A DNA stretch of 64,000 bases from Marthasterias glacialis. Lineage: Eukaryota > Echinodermata > Asteroidea > Forcipulatida > Asteriidae. Below the pieces are notes generated by a model. It ran no database searches. It was not told the DNA's origin and saw only the letters and a program-made list of their open reading frames with translations. Below are positions 24,301 through 30,125 of this stretch, in pieces (within the stretch, counting starts at the first letter, position 1; each line of letters begins with the position of its first letter). The stretch is from NCBI GenBank assembly GCA_911728455.2, contig OU452223.1, positions 9,570,174 through 9,634,173 of the forward strand. The letters are read 5' to 3'. A program made the translations under genes and the position numbers.

Positions 24301-27300
24301 CTCTGAACCAAAATGTTTTGTGTCCTAGGACATTTTTTACTGGGAATTTTTCCATTCTAGCATTTGATACTGTTGGGTGGCATGGGTGGCTAGTGCGTAA
24401 AGTGCTCGCCTCTCACCTCTGTGGCCCTGGTTCGGTTCCCTGCAAGGGCCAAATGTGAGTAGAGTTGTGCGTTGGTTCTCTCCTGTGCTACGTGGGTTTT
24501 TCTCCGGGCCCACCTGTTTTCCTCCCTCCAGAAAAATCAAACACTTTTGATCTCTGGCTGTTTGCCATGGTCATATGGGTCAATGTGGCTGGCTGCCAAA
24601 GGTGCCCTGAGTGTCTGAGGCTCAACAACACTCAAAACGTAGCCACGTCCTTTGCAATTCAGCTTCTCAGCTGCGAGTAAGGATGATTAGCCTCTCAAAT
24701 TATTACATGTATTATATAACTTGTGTTATTAGATACCTTTTTTTTCATCGATAGGCAAAACCCCTTTATCAGCAAGTTTCCAAAGACAGTTTTATACGGA
24801 TTGATGTCAACCAAACAACCATAAGGTGAGTCAAGTAACAGCTCCTTCCATCCTTCTATAAAAAGTTCATGTTGTCCCTCGTCGAGCATTCTCCAGAGAG
24901 CCTGATCAAAACGTTAAGTGAAACACCTAGCTCTTCTCGGAGCTAAAACTATTGACCCCTTGCACTAACATCACACACAGCTTGTGTCTGCACGGGGTCG
25001 GCCATTTTGGGAGTAAATTTGTATGTAAAGTATGGTGAGCATGTAAATGTGTGCGCGCCACCTAAAATGTGCATTACACAGTGTAACTCAAGGGAAATGT
25101 TGACTCCCCAAAATGGTGCAACCAAGAATTATAGTTGCGATGACATCAGGAATTGGGTAAATACTGGAAAGAGATTATCACTTAATGCCATGGTATTGAC
25201 CCAATTCACCTGACGTCATCATCACAATAATCTTGGTTGTGCCATTTTGGTGGGCAATGCCATTGAGTTATTCAGTGAAGAGCGCATTTAAGGAGATGCG
25301 GCGTTTACACGTAAACCTATTGACCACCAAAATGGTGAGCGTGGCACAGTCGGCGCGTGTGACCTTCGTGCAAGGGGTCAATACAACAAACGTTCGACCA
25401 CCATAGCCTCAACTCTGACTTTACCCTTAATAAAAATAATTAAGACATGCTGGCAGATTAACTATTTAATTGATGTCATGTTTTAGGAGTAAAGAATGTG
25501 ATTTGAAATTTCCCCTTAAACCGATGACTGACAAGCACTGTTTACTCAGTGCATCCAGAGTCCTGCGGACAAAATAATCTACAGACTGTTTGGCTCGAAT
25601 CACATCCAAGTTTTCTGTAGAGTTTTTTCCATAGGTGACTCGGAAAGCGCCAGGTTAACATCAGGATGTAGGGTCGAATCCCGGTCATGACACCTTGTGT
25701 CCTTGAGCAAGACACTTAACTATAATTGCTTCAAGTAGGGGAAGAGGCAGTTAGGTTTGTCTTGCAATGGATTCATTTACCCCTCCCTGTTCTTAGCTGT
25801 GCTGTGAAGAGACTTGCATTTATATCTCTCCATGTCTTGTTTCTGCACATTGGGGGCAGGTTTCTATCCCTTCAAAAAGTAGCCCACACCTCGAGTGGCT
25901 TTTGGGCCTTGTGAAGGGCACAAAAACATACAGAAAACCATGAGAAAACTTTAGTTTATCTCAATTAAATTTTTCGCAATTCTCCATTATGGCCAACAAT
26001 AGACATTAATTTACATACCATTTAGAGTTTAATGTTTTTCCTGGATAAGATACCAAATCAGAACAACCTTTCCCTTTCTAATGATGCAGAAAGGGCAGTG
26101 TAATCATACCTCATGAAGTCATCTATGACTACTCCAAAGCAGACATAAGGGGCGTCACTGCGAATGAGTTCTACAGCAGATCAGTAAAAGCCGCCGTTGA
26201 ATCTGGAATGATAGGAAGTTTGGCAGTAGTAATTAACTGTACAGCATGTCAAGATCCTGAAGGTGAGTTAGCCTTAGCCATGTTAACCTTAGCCACCCCA
26301 AAATCCTCCCATCCATGGACTAGGATCAACTTGCATTTGATGAAATACCATTCAGTTCTAAACCCCCAAACTGCTCTCTCTCAACGAGTGGCAAGGTATT
26401 CCTCCCACCCATTGAGTAATTATATAAGGATCAACTTGCATTTGATGGGATATCATTTGGTTCTGCATCCCCCAACTGCTCTCTCTGAGAGTGTGACAAG
26501 GTATTCCGCCCCCCCATAGAATAAGGATCAACTTGCATTTCATGGAATATCATTTGGTTCTACATCCCCAAACTGCTCTTTCTCTAAGCATGTGGCAAAG
26601 TATTCTCCCACCCATGGAATGAAGATCAACTCGCATTTAATGGGATATCATTTGGTTCTGCACCCCAAACCACTCTCTCTCTAAGCATGTTGCAAGGTAT
26701 TCCTTCCACCAATAGAATAAGCATCAACTTGCAGTTGATGGAATATCATTTGGTTCTACAACCCAAACCACTCTCTCTCTAAGCATGTTGCAAGGTATTC
26801 CTTCCACCAATAGAATAAGCATCAACTTGCAGTTGATGGAATATCATTTGGTTCTGTACCCCCAAACCGCTCTTTCTCTTAGCATGTTGCAAGGTATTCC
26901 TTCCACCAATAGAATAAGCATCAACTTGCAGTTGATGGAATATCATTTGGTTCTACACCCCAAACCTCTCTCTCTCTCTCTGAGTGTGTGGCAAGGTATT
27001 CCTCCCACCCATAGAATAAGGATCAACTTGCATTTCATGGAATATCATTCGGTTCTGCATCCCCAAATCGCTGTTGGTGGGAGGAGTACAGGTCCTTTTA
27101 CATTTTTAAATCAGCAAACAAACCTCAGACTTTTAATTTCCTTAATGATTTATATAGTTGCCAAATTTACTGTAATTGGCGAGCCCTTATTGGGCTGAAC
27201 CTCCGCCCCTCCTCCAACCCCCACCCCTTGGGTGCTCCACTGGCATGTATATACTTTATCTGTTGGTATCTCTTTTAATGCAAGCTTATTTCTGCTTCTG

Positions 27301-29352
27301 GACTATTGCTCTTTATGTCAAAGAACTCTTTAATTCTAAAAGCTATCCATCCTGCATGGTCAGATTCTTAAAGTTCATAAAACTGCAGAGCTTCTATTAG
27401 ATAACACCAATAACACACTCTGTCTTAATGCCTTCTTTTTGATGTCTTGCAGATTATACAGATGTTTGTGCTGCAGCCGCACCATGTGTAGAAGGATATA
27501 CAATGTCAAATGATACCTCCATGAAGGGTAAATGCATTCCCAAATGTGTTTCTGTCTGTAATTCTGGATATTGCAATGGTGGCAAATGTATCCACGAGTT
27601 TGAGAAATCCCCAGTCTGTAGGTAAGTGAGATTTGTATTGTGGCTATTAATTACTTAACAGTGTACTATGATTTGGATTTTCTACAATTGCTTTCATTAA
27701 AAACACTTTTTTCATTGTTTGAGTTTTTCCACCAGTAACCAATTCTGTGCCAAACTTTGATAGTGCCACAATTTAAGAAATCAAGAAAATGCAAGTGGTA
27801 TCAATTTTATTGTGTTTTACCCGATTTGATTATAGCCACCTAAGCTATTTTAAGCGAGGTGGTCACATATCATGATAATGCAATCCATCTTGCTTAAAGA
27901 GTAGATGTTCTATCATGATACCATGATTGTATCAATCATAAGGCGAGGCCCTCATGCTGACTGGCTCGCTTATAACCTTTGACCATTTTTTTCTTTACCC
28001 GGCATATAAATAAATTGAGTCAAACTTATTGGCGTTGATTGAAACACTCTCAATGTTTGAATCTTTCCCTGGAGAAATTGCCCATCAGGGACGACAGGGG
28101 AAACCTGCCAACCGGTGGAAGAAGGACCAGATTTGCCCCTCATTATAGGATTGTCGGTTGGGCTTGGTGTCCCTGCCCTTCTCATTCTCATTGGAATCAT
28201 CGCGTACTGCGTGCACAGTAACAGCAAGAAATCCAAAGTCAACATGAGTGAAGATAGGTGAGAACCTGTGCAATAGACCTTTCCCATGAAATATGTAAAT
28301 TGGACATCGCGCGTGCGCACTTACATTTTGGTTGGCAAAATTTTGGGAACAGGGCGCCCTTTTGCTTGGGACTGATGGGCGCATGACGCGTACGCGCTTT
28401 GTGCGTCTGCTTTCTGCACATTTCAATGGCGTTTGCCAACCAGCAGGGTCTGTACGCATGTGTGAATGCAATTAGCATATTTCATGGGAAAGGTCCATTG
28501 CATTGGTTGGGGTCGGGGGGGGGGGATTTTTTCTCAGTTCAGCATTTCTGAGCCTTGGTTATCTAATGAAGCACCAAATCGACTAAAACAACGGCTTGTG
28601 GCTACTGATTGTTCTCTTTGTTTTTCAAAACATAAAGTCTCAATGGACAGAAAGGCTTGTCTTCTCTCTGTGTGCGTTTGTATAGGCGGCAGACTCCAGA
28701 CCTCTAGTGTGCCCATTGAAAATACACTGTTGATTCTGATAAGAAACTAGGGTTGAGATCATGTTGAGATGAACTGCTTGCAACAGTGTACTCTTAGAGC
28801 CAACATTTCTTCCAAGAGACGATTAACTTCACATGGGGTTCGCTGCTTACTTTTCTTACTTTCCACACCATGCAGAGCTTCAAATCCTATACAAGACATC
28901 AAATATTCATCCAAGAGACAAGTATATTTTGTGCCTGATATGCTCTGATATTTAACGCTAAGATCCGTGTGCCAGTGAAAGGTTTCCCCTTTGCAAACAA
29001 CAATATAAATGAAAGGCAATTTGTCTACAAAACCTTTTATTCGTAGTGTTATGTTGATATGGGTTTTGAGGCATTGCATGGTGAGATACCAATGTGTGTT
29101 CGGTTTGCAGTAACGCCATGTGCGTATATCTACTTTGCTGTTTCGATTGTTCTTGTGAGAACCTGTCCTGTTACTTATTCTACTACCGCGGAGTAGATTT
29201 TGGAACTCGGGTGGGGGGGGGGGGGGGGATGACATTTGGTTCTCCGACAAACTGTCCTGCTTATTAAGTACTACTTGTTATTCTTCTTTGTTTTTCTCAG
29301 TGGACAAGCTAACGACGCCATGGCAATGGAAAATGCAGGAGTAGCAAATTGA
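3275..29352 (+). CDS. Multi-exon type I membrane protein: 9 HYR repeats, EGF-like, SEA-like, TM (19 coding exons)
   Basis: Joining 19 exons with GT-AG junctions gives 3318 nt, a 1105-residue protein plus stop, with no frame break. Order: signal peptide (residues 1-27), nine HYR domains (28-755), two EGF-like modules (756-793, 794-835), short linker (836-848), SEA-like region (about 849-971), a Cys-rich EGF-like region (972-1041), one transmembrane helix (about 1050-1074) and a 31-residue tail. HYR domains show the pattern V-T-C ... S-G ... F ... V-x-C-x-A-x-D ... C-x-F-x-V. HYR/EGF/SEA combinations are known in extracellular adhesion and matrix proteins, so a cell-surface adhesion role is inferred. 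Nearly all junctions up to the SEA region are phase 1, the signature of exon shuffling. I do not recognise a named orthologue. Untranslated exons and the promoter are not resolved. Confidence is high for exons and domain classes, low for function. Confidence 0.9.
4356..5897. mobile_element. Composite foldback element in intron 1 of the HYR gene
   Basis: The outer termini (about 4356-4407 and 5844-5897) are inverted copies containing CTAGAACTATGAGGTT and CTATCGTCTCCACGAACCTC. Inside are a pair of inverted arms made of CTCGCCCCCAACAAT tandem units (4413-4546 and 5142-5276) and a separate long palindrome (5290-5846). No coding capacity. Confidence 0.72.
5290..5846. repeat. Long palindrome with 258-bp arms
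   Basis: The left arm 5290-5547 and right arm 5589-5846 are near-perfect inverted copies of equal length around a 41-bp spacer. The inner ends are TAACTGGTA/TACCAGTTA and the outer ends AGAGTGACATGTACAAAATC and its complement. Confidence 0.88.
5924..6283. mobile_element. MITE with GTCGTTTCGTACCC termini
   Basis: GTCGTTTCGTACCCCCAGTC (5924-5943) is mirrored by GACTGGGTACGAAACGAC (6266-6283). 360 bp, no convincing coding capacity. It abuts the composite foldback element. Confidence 0.65.
7101..7346 (+). CDS. Exon 2: HYR domain 1
   Basis: Acceptor tttgtag|CA, donor GTGT|gtatgt, phase 1-1, 82 codons. Begins PVFDADPC and ends CSFDVKV, with VSCAPTNG and VFCTATD inside. This is the subtype starting P-x-F-D-x(2,3)-C. 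Confidence 0.88.
7894..7998. mobile_element. Short MITE/palindrome, GGGAATAACAGTGT termini
   Basis: GGGAATAACAGTGTGAGG (7894-7911) is inverted as CCTTACACTGTTATTCCC (7981-7998). 105 bp, in intron 2 of the HYR gene. Confidence 0.6.
8051..8185. repeat. Hairpin-rich inverted repeat
   Basis: TTTCACTACG (about 8054-8063) is inverted at 8176-8185. Inside are two GC-rich hairpins, GCCGCTGGCAGCGGC (8115-8129) and GCCGCTGTGAGCGGC (8157-8171). A probable MITE. Confidence 0.5.
9306..9545 (+). CDS. Exon 3: HYR domain 2
   Basis: Acceptor ttacag|AT, donor ACAG|gtaagc, phase 1-1, 80 codons. Begins PTFNVGCPSN; core TVTCVPPSGDTF and DVTCTATD; ends CTFVVSVG. This is the second HYR subtype, with Cys-Pro shortly after the start. 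Confidence 0.9.
9546..10103 (+). other. Intron 3 of the HYR gene
   Basis: Nothing recognised beyond splice signals. Introns 9 (15128-16084) and 17 (27622-28074) are likewise without a recognisable feature. Confidence 0.6.
10104..10352 (+). CDS. Exon 4: HYR domain 3
   Basis: Acceptor cctcttgcag|TT, donor GTTT|gtaagt, phase 1-1, 83 codons. Begins PTFDTLGSCED with QPDAGINTASS, and resembles exons 2 and 6 more than its neighbours. Confidence 0.9.
10414..10532 (+). repeat. Two-copy tandem repeat of about 65 bp
   Basis: Two adjacent copies containing TCACATTTGAAAT, ACACAAGTTTACT and CGATCATTGGA, separated by a G-rich run. In intron 4 of the HYR gene. Confidence 0.75.
10693..10932 (+). CDS. Exon 5: HYR domain 4
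   Basis: Acceptor ttctcccag|AT, donor GCAA|gtaagt, phase 1-1, 80 codons. Begins PTLETACPDNI; core AVTCDPASGTDF and DVTCNATDS; ends CIFKVIVG. Closest in form to exon 3. Confidence 0.9.
11340..11440 (-). mobile_element. Probable LINE/SINE 3' end (L2-like)
   Basis: On the minus strand the sequence reads AATTTCCCATATGGGGACAA followed by TAAAGTTTTGTTGTA, like the conserved 3' tail of L2-type retroelements in fish and invertebrates. The 122-codon frame upstream (10878-11246, minus) may be part of the same relic but has no recognisable domain. Confidence 0.4.
11865..12110 (+). CDS. Exon 6: HYR domain 5
   Basis: Acceptor acttttcag|AA, donor GTCT|gtaagt, phase 1-1, 82 codons. Begins PVFDAEGSCGAP with TVTCVPDPDSTTFQGGETP; ends CGFNVSV. 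Same subtype as exons 2 and 4. Confidence 0.9.
12352..12848 (-). mobile_element. Dispersed 0.5 kb element, copy 1, with small frame
   Basis: Homologous over its whole length, in opposite orientation, to 39529-40062. On the minus strand it begins near the GCAACTAG boundary, has ATG at 12833 opening a 60-codon frame (MAERLGQTTVITHFSTQEF...), an AATAAA, and ends CACAATCGGTCTATTG. No terminal inverted repeat was found. Confidence 0.7.
13109..13345 (+). CDS. Exon 7: HYR domain 6
   Basis: Acceptor ctgtgcag|TT, donor GTTC|gtaagt, phase 1-1, 79 codons. Begins PAFENNKCPEDIIRQPDAGG; core ATVTCLPESGSSF; ends CSFKVGV. Confidence 0.9.
13990..14360. mobile_element. Two tRNA-derived SINEs, head to head
   Basis: The minus-strand copy (about 13990-14228) has a tRNA-like region with the B-box CAGGTTCAAATCC. 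The plus-strand partial copy (about 14215-14360) has CAGGTTCAAATCC and the family tail (CAGTTCCCCTTGTGGTTTAT). Both lie in intron 7 of the HYR gene. Confidence 0.65.
14422..14652 (+). CDS. Exon 8: HYR domain 7
   Basis: Acceptor ttcttacag|GA, donor GTTG|gtaagt, phase 1-1, 77 codons, the shortest HYR exon. Begins PHFETGCPDDIVEPP; contains VTCTATDSVS; ends CSFKVTVG. Confidence 0.88.
14680..14775 (+). mobile_element. SINE fragment (GAGCAAGA type)
   Basis: Contains GGTTTGAATCCTGGTCATGA and GTGAGCAAGATGCTTTGCTA, matching the better-preserved copy at 25640-25920. The tRNA-like head is truncated. Confidence 0.5.
14888..15127 (+). CDS. Exon 9: HYR domain 8
   Basis: Acceptor ttctcccag|AG, donor CTAG|gtgagt, phase 1-1, 80 codons. 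Begins PTFNQNCPENILLAAD, sharing ILLAAD with exon 5; ends CSFTVTL. Confidence 0.9.
16085..16339 (+). CDS. Exon 10: HYR domain 9
   Basis: Acceptor tttgactag|AC, donor ACAG|gtaagt, phase 1-1, 85 codons, the longest HYR exon. Contains GPTFQTGCPADES, VSCIPASGSSF and TCVAIDSVGNTG, the most canonical HYR D-x-x-G-N motif in the array; ends CDFTVDV. Confidence 0.9.
16735..17095 (+). mobile_element. tRNA-derived SINE, with an extra tail fragment upstream
   Basis: The tRNA-like segment 16942-17013 has A-box TAGCTCAGTTGGTAGAGC and B-box GGTTCAAATTCC. A unique part (TTCACCCGAAAACTGAATTA) and the shared tail CTTGTGGTTTATTACTTGAT follow. A second tail fragment lies at 16735-16790. Anticodon and T-stem pairing are poor, so it is not a functional tRNA. 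Confidence 0.72.
17279..17555. mobile_element. MITE with GTGCGTTCGAT termini
   Basis: GTGCGTTCGATAG (17279) is inverted as CTAATCGAACGCAC (to 17555). 277 bp with a subterminal palindrome AAGTTTTACTTACACGTGTA. In intron 10 of the HYR gene, directly beside a SINE. Confidence 0.65.
17557..17775 (-). mobile_element. tRNA-derived SINE with conserved central domain
   Basis: On the minus strand there is a tRNA-like head (TTGGCGTAGTGG; B-box GGTTCGAATCCC), then GGGTTTTCCCTGG and TCTGGGGTTTTCCTCCCACA. A core of this type is shared by SINEs of many marine invertebrates. The superfamily name is not certain. Confidence 0.65.
18097..18210 (+). CDS. Exon 11: EGF-like domain
   Basis: Acceptor tgtcgaag|GC, donor GCAA|gtaagc, phase 1-1, 38 codons. 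Six cysteines in EGF-like spacing: PCDPACTANSMC, then PECICDEGYTM, then NQCA. Follows the last HYR exon. Confidence 0.85.
18950..19142. mobile_element. MITE, TTGACCC-family copy with CRE palindrome
   Basis: Left end CTGACCCAATTCACCTGACG with TGACGTCA at 18964-18971. Right end AGCAAGGGGTTAA. Shares order and motifs with 25197-25383, including CCAAAATGG(C/T)GAGC. Confidence 0.55.
19172..19560 (-). mobile_element. tRNA-derived SINE plus partial second copy
   Basis: The minus-strand element has a tRNA-like head at about 19290-19385 (B-box GGTTCGAATCCC complement at 19295) and body text GACTCGGGAAAGT. The body is repeated at 19432-19560 (GCATCGGGGATAAAGAATGG; CACTTTCCCGAGTCCTG), a truncated direct copy. 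Confidence 0.6.
19644..19769 (+). CDS. Exon 12: calcium-binding-type EGF domain
   Basis: Acceptor cccgcacag|AT, donor TGCA|gtaaga, phase 1-1, 42 codons. Starts KDECELDKPCHAEATC and ends CSCKASYFGDGVYTC. The N-terminal D-E-C fits the calcium-binding EGF subclass. The CADASIL-type consensus D/N-x-D/N-E/Q-C is only partly present. Confidence 0.85.
20057..22191. mobile_element. TIR-bounded element made of a 44-bp tandem array
   Basis: The left end CGTCGGCTTAGAGCAG (20057) is repeated inverted at the right end (to 22191), and similarity continues for about 75 bp. The flanks share ATCT (20053-20056 and 22192-22195), a possible 4-bp target duplication. Between the ends lie roughly 46 units of a 44-bp repeat in one orientation (to about 22095), a 25-bp spacer, then about 1.5 units inverted. 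It occupies intron 12 of the HYR gene. Confidence 0.7.
20061..22095 (+). repeat. 44-bp minisatellite array (AGCAGAAAGGACTTATAGGA type)
   Basis: Tandem units containing GGACTTATAGGACCTAGAAA and GACCCAGTC, 44 bp each, with a common 42-bp variant reading AAGGATTTTAGGACC. Variants are interleaved and recur in blocks about 830 bp apart (for example CCCATTCCG at 21016 and 21848), giving a higher-order repeat. Confidence 0.9.
22902..23214. mobile_element. MITE with TAGGTGGCAGCAGAC termini (long copy)
   Basis: The left terminus at 22902 contains TTTAGGTGGCAGCAGACTTA. The right terminus is inverted: CTGCTGCCACCTAGTGTTCC to 23214. 313 bp, in intron 12 of the HYR gene. The same family as 48626-48770. 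Confidence 0.72.
23261..23299 (+). CDS. Exon 13: 39-bp linker micro-exon
   Basis: Acceptor tttatcacag|GC, donor GGAG|gtaaat, phase 1-1, exactly 39 nt, encoding SAPAFFPIIGSG. Supported by good splice sites and the fit to both neighbouring phases. It could be skipped without changing frame, so it may be a cassette exon. Confidence 0.62.
24023..24147 (+). CDS. Exon 14: SEA-like region, first part
   Basis: Acceptor gaatcgtag|AA, donor TTCAA|gtgagt, entering in phase 1 and leaving in phase 0. Encodes ENLEKRFNVELAIADS and ECIALVTTFKIQ. The F-x-V/L-x-x start fits the first strand of a SEA fold, with a Cys pair not typical of mucin SEA domains. Confidence 0.72.
24365..24660 (+). mobile_element. tRNA-derived SINE with conserved central domain
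   Basis: The tRNA-like head includes GTGGCTAGTGCGTAAAGTGC and B-box GGTTCGGTTCCC. The body contains TTGGTTCTCTCCTGTGCTAC, GGGTTTTTCTCCGGG and TGTTTTCCTCCCTCC, the same core type as 17557-17775. In intron 14 of the HYR gene. Confidence 0.68.
24755..24825 (+). CDS. Exon 15: SEA-like region, middle
   Basis: Acceptor tcatcgatag|GCA (phase 0), donor ATAAG|gtgagt (phase 2). Encodes AKPLYQQVSKDSFIRIDVNQ, fitting a SEA helix followed by a strand. Frame agreement with exons 14 and 16 is the main support. Confidence 0.7.
24953..25383. mobile_element. Two adjacent TTGACCC-family MITEs
   Basis: Copy one (about 24953-25165) starts TTGACCCCTTGCACTAAC and ends near CATCAGGAATTGGGT. Copy two (about 25197-25383) starts TTGACCCAATTCACCTGACG and ends GTGCAAGGGGTCAA. 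Internal CCATTTTGG and CCAAAATGG motifs are shared. Copy two carries a perfect TGACGTCA at 25212-25219. Confidence 0.62.
25640..25920 (+). mobile_element. SINE (GAGCAAGACACTTAAC type)
   Basis: The B-box-like GGTCGAATCCCGGTCATGAC is followed by TTGTGTCCTTGAGCAAGACA, a core seen in tRNA-derived SINEs of fish and marine invertebrates. The downstream body to about 25920 has no reading frame of note. Confidence 0.55.
26090..26262 (+). CDS. Exon 16: SEA-like region, GSVII segment
   Basis: Acceptor atgatgcag|A (phase 2), donor GAAG|gtgagt (phase 1). Starts RKGSVIIPHEVIYDYS, matching the SEA strand that carries the G-S-V-V-V autoproteolysis sequence, then a helix (TANEFYSRSVKAAVESG) and VVINCTACQ. 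Confidence 0.78.
26300..27085 (+). repeat. 98-bp intronic minisatellite, about 8 copies
   Basis: The anchor (G/C)ATCAACTTGCA recurs at about 26323, 26429, 26525, 26623, 26721, 26819, 26919 and 27020, spaced mostly 96-101 bp. Each unit also has GGTATTCCTCCCACC and ATATCATTTGGTTCT. It fills much of intron 16 of the HYR gene. Confidence 0.85.
27453..27621 (+). CDS. Exon 17: cysteine-rich EGF-like start
   Basis: Acceptor gtcttgcag|AT (phase 1), donor TGTAG|gtaagt (phase 2), 169 nt. Encodes a Cys-rich stretch ending CNSGYCNGGKCIHEFEKSP-V-C. The last EGF-like module is completed by exon 18. Confidence 0.82.
28075..28257 (+). CDS. Exon 18: EGF end, transmembrane helix, tail start
   Basis: Acceptor ccctggag|A (phase 2), donor GATAG|gtgaga (phase 2). 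Encodes NCPSGTTGETCQP, a classic EGF C-terminus, an acidic juxtamembrane VEEGPDLP, about 25 hydrophobic residues (IIGLSVGLGVPALLILIGII), then HSNSKKSK, a positive stop-transfer patch. Confidence 0.85.
28269..28502. mobile_element. MITE with TGCAATAGACCTTTCCCATG termini
   Basis: Inverted termini of about 33 bp: TGCAATAGACCTTTCCCATG (28269) and CATGGGAAAGGTCCATTGCA (to 28502). 234 bp, starting 11 nt after the exon 18 donor of the HYR gene. Confidence 0.7.
28745..29280 (-). repeat. Dispersed repeat, inverted relative to 47930-48275
   Basis: Shares with 47930-48275, in opposite orientation, TTATTCTACTACCGCGGAGT, GCATTGCATGGTGAG and GTACTACTTG-like segments. It extends to 20 bp before the last HYR exon. 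A 163-codon frame inside has no recognised domain. Confidence 0.6.
29301..29352 (+). CDS. Exon 19: C-terminal tail and stop
   Basis: Acceptor gtttttctcag|T completes a phase 2 codon. Encodes SGQANDAMAMENAGVAN then TGA at 29350-29352. The short tail has no recognised signalling motif. A possible 3' UTR donor (aag|ggtaag near 29380) was seen but not called. Confidence 0.82.
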
Positions 29353-29482
29353 GTGTGTTGTTAAGGTTGTTAAGGGTAAGTTTGAAAGCTGGAGGATTCC
29401 ATCATTGTACTTCTATAGATTTCTTAACCAGAGGAAAACTTTTTATACCAACTTAAAGCCTTATCTCGTATGGTTCCTTAAA

Positions 29483-29830
29483 GCCCCAGCTCAACATTGG
29501 TAAGAAGAAAAACATAAATGTTCACAGATTTACTTTACATGGTATAAAGATAATGATGGTTGAAAACTTTCCTTGAAATATTTCTGCCTGAAGTGTTATA
29601 GTTTTTAAGTAATAAACGAAATAAGATCCAAAATTAGTTTTTGTCTCAGTGAGATGAAAACTCTGGCTATAGGAATGAGTACAGAAATGCTGAATGCATT
29701 TTCACCGTTTTCTTGCAAAGGAATAAACCAAATGAGCTGAAATTTCGACAGTTTTGTTTTATTACATATATCTTGATTTGTGCAAAGAATGGAAGCATTT
29801 ACAGTCAGTTTACCAATGTTGAGAAGGGGC
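29483..29830. mobile_element. TTAAA-flanked MITE, copy 1
   Basis: Begins GCCCCAGCTCAACATTGGTA after TTAAA (29478-29482), ends AATGTTGAGAAGGGGC before TTGAA. It contains AATAAA at 29612, so it may supply the 3' end of the HYR transcript. Confidence 0.65.
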
Positions 29831-30054
29831 TTGAAGGAATTAAACTGCGTCCGTTGGTTAAGTATTTTCTTTTAAACAATACTATTCATCCAAGGTCCTC
29901 ATGATAACAGGTCATCACTGAATTCCAATTCTGTGATAAAAAAACAACAATTTCTTGAAATTGAAACATTTGCGGTAATGCAAATGTTAACGTCATTTGG
30001 CCCCCCCAAAGTTACTAACATTTAGTAAAAAATATATAGGCCTATACAAAAATA

Positions 30055-30125
30055 AACAGAGAATGTAGTAGTAGTAGTAATAGTAATAATAAAAGCTTTA
30101 TTTATTGATGGTAGCCAGGTCACCA
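30055..30125 (-). mobile_element. LINE 3'-end relic with microsatellite tail
   Basis: The minus strand reads CCTGGCTACCATCAATAAAT and AAAGCTTTTATTATTAC, ending in a degenerate TAC/TAT tail, as at CR1/L2-type 3' ends. Confidence 0.45.

Noticed and set aside
28759-29250. A 163-codon minus-strand frame as a Penelope ORF
   Set aside because: No GIY-YIG or reverse transcriptase motifs are visible; the region is a dispersed repeat shared with 47930-48275.
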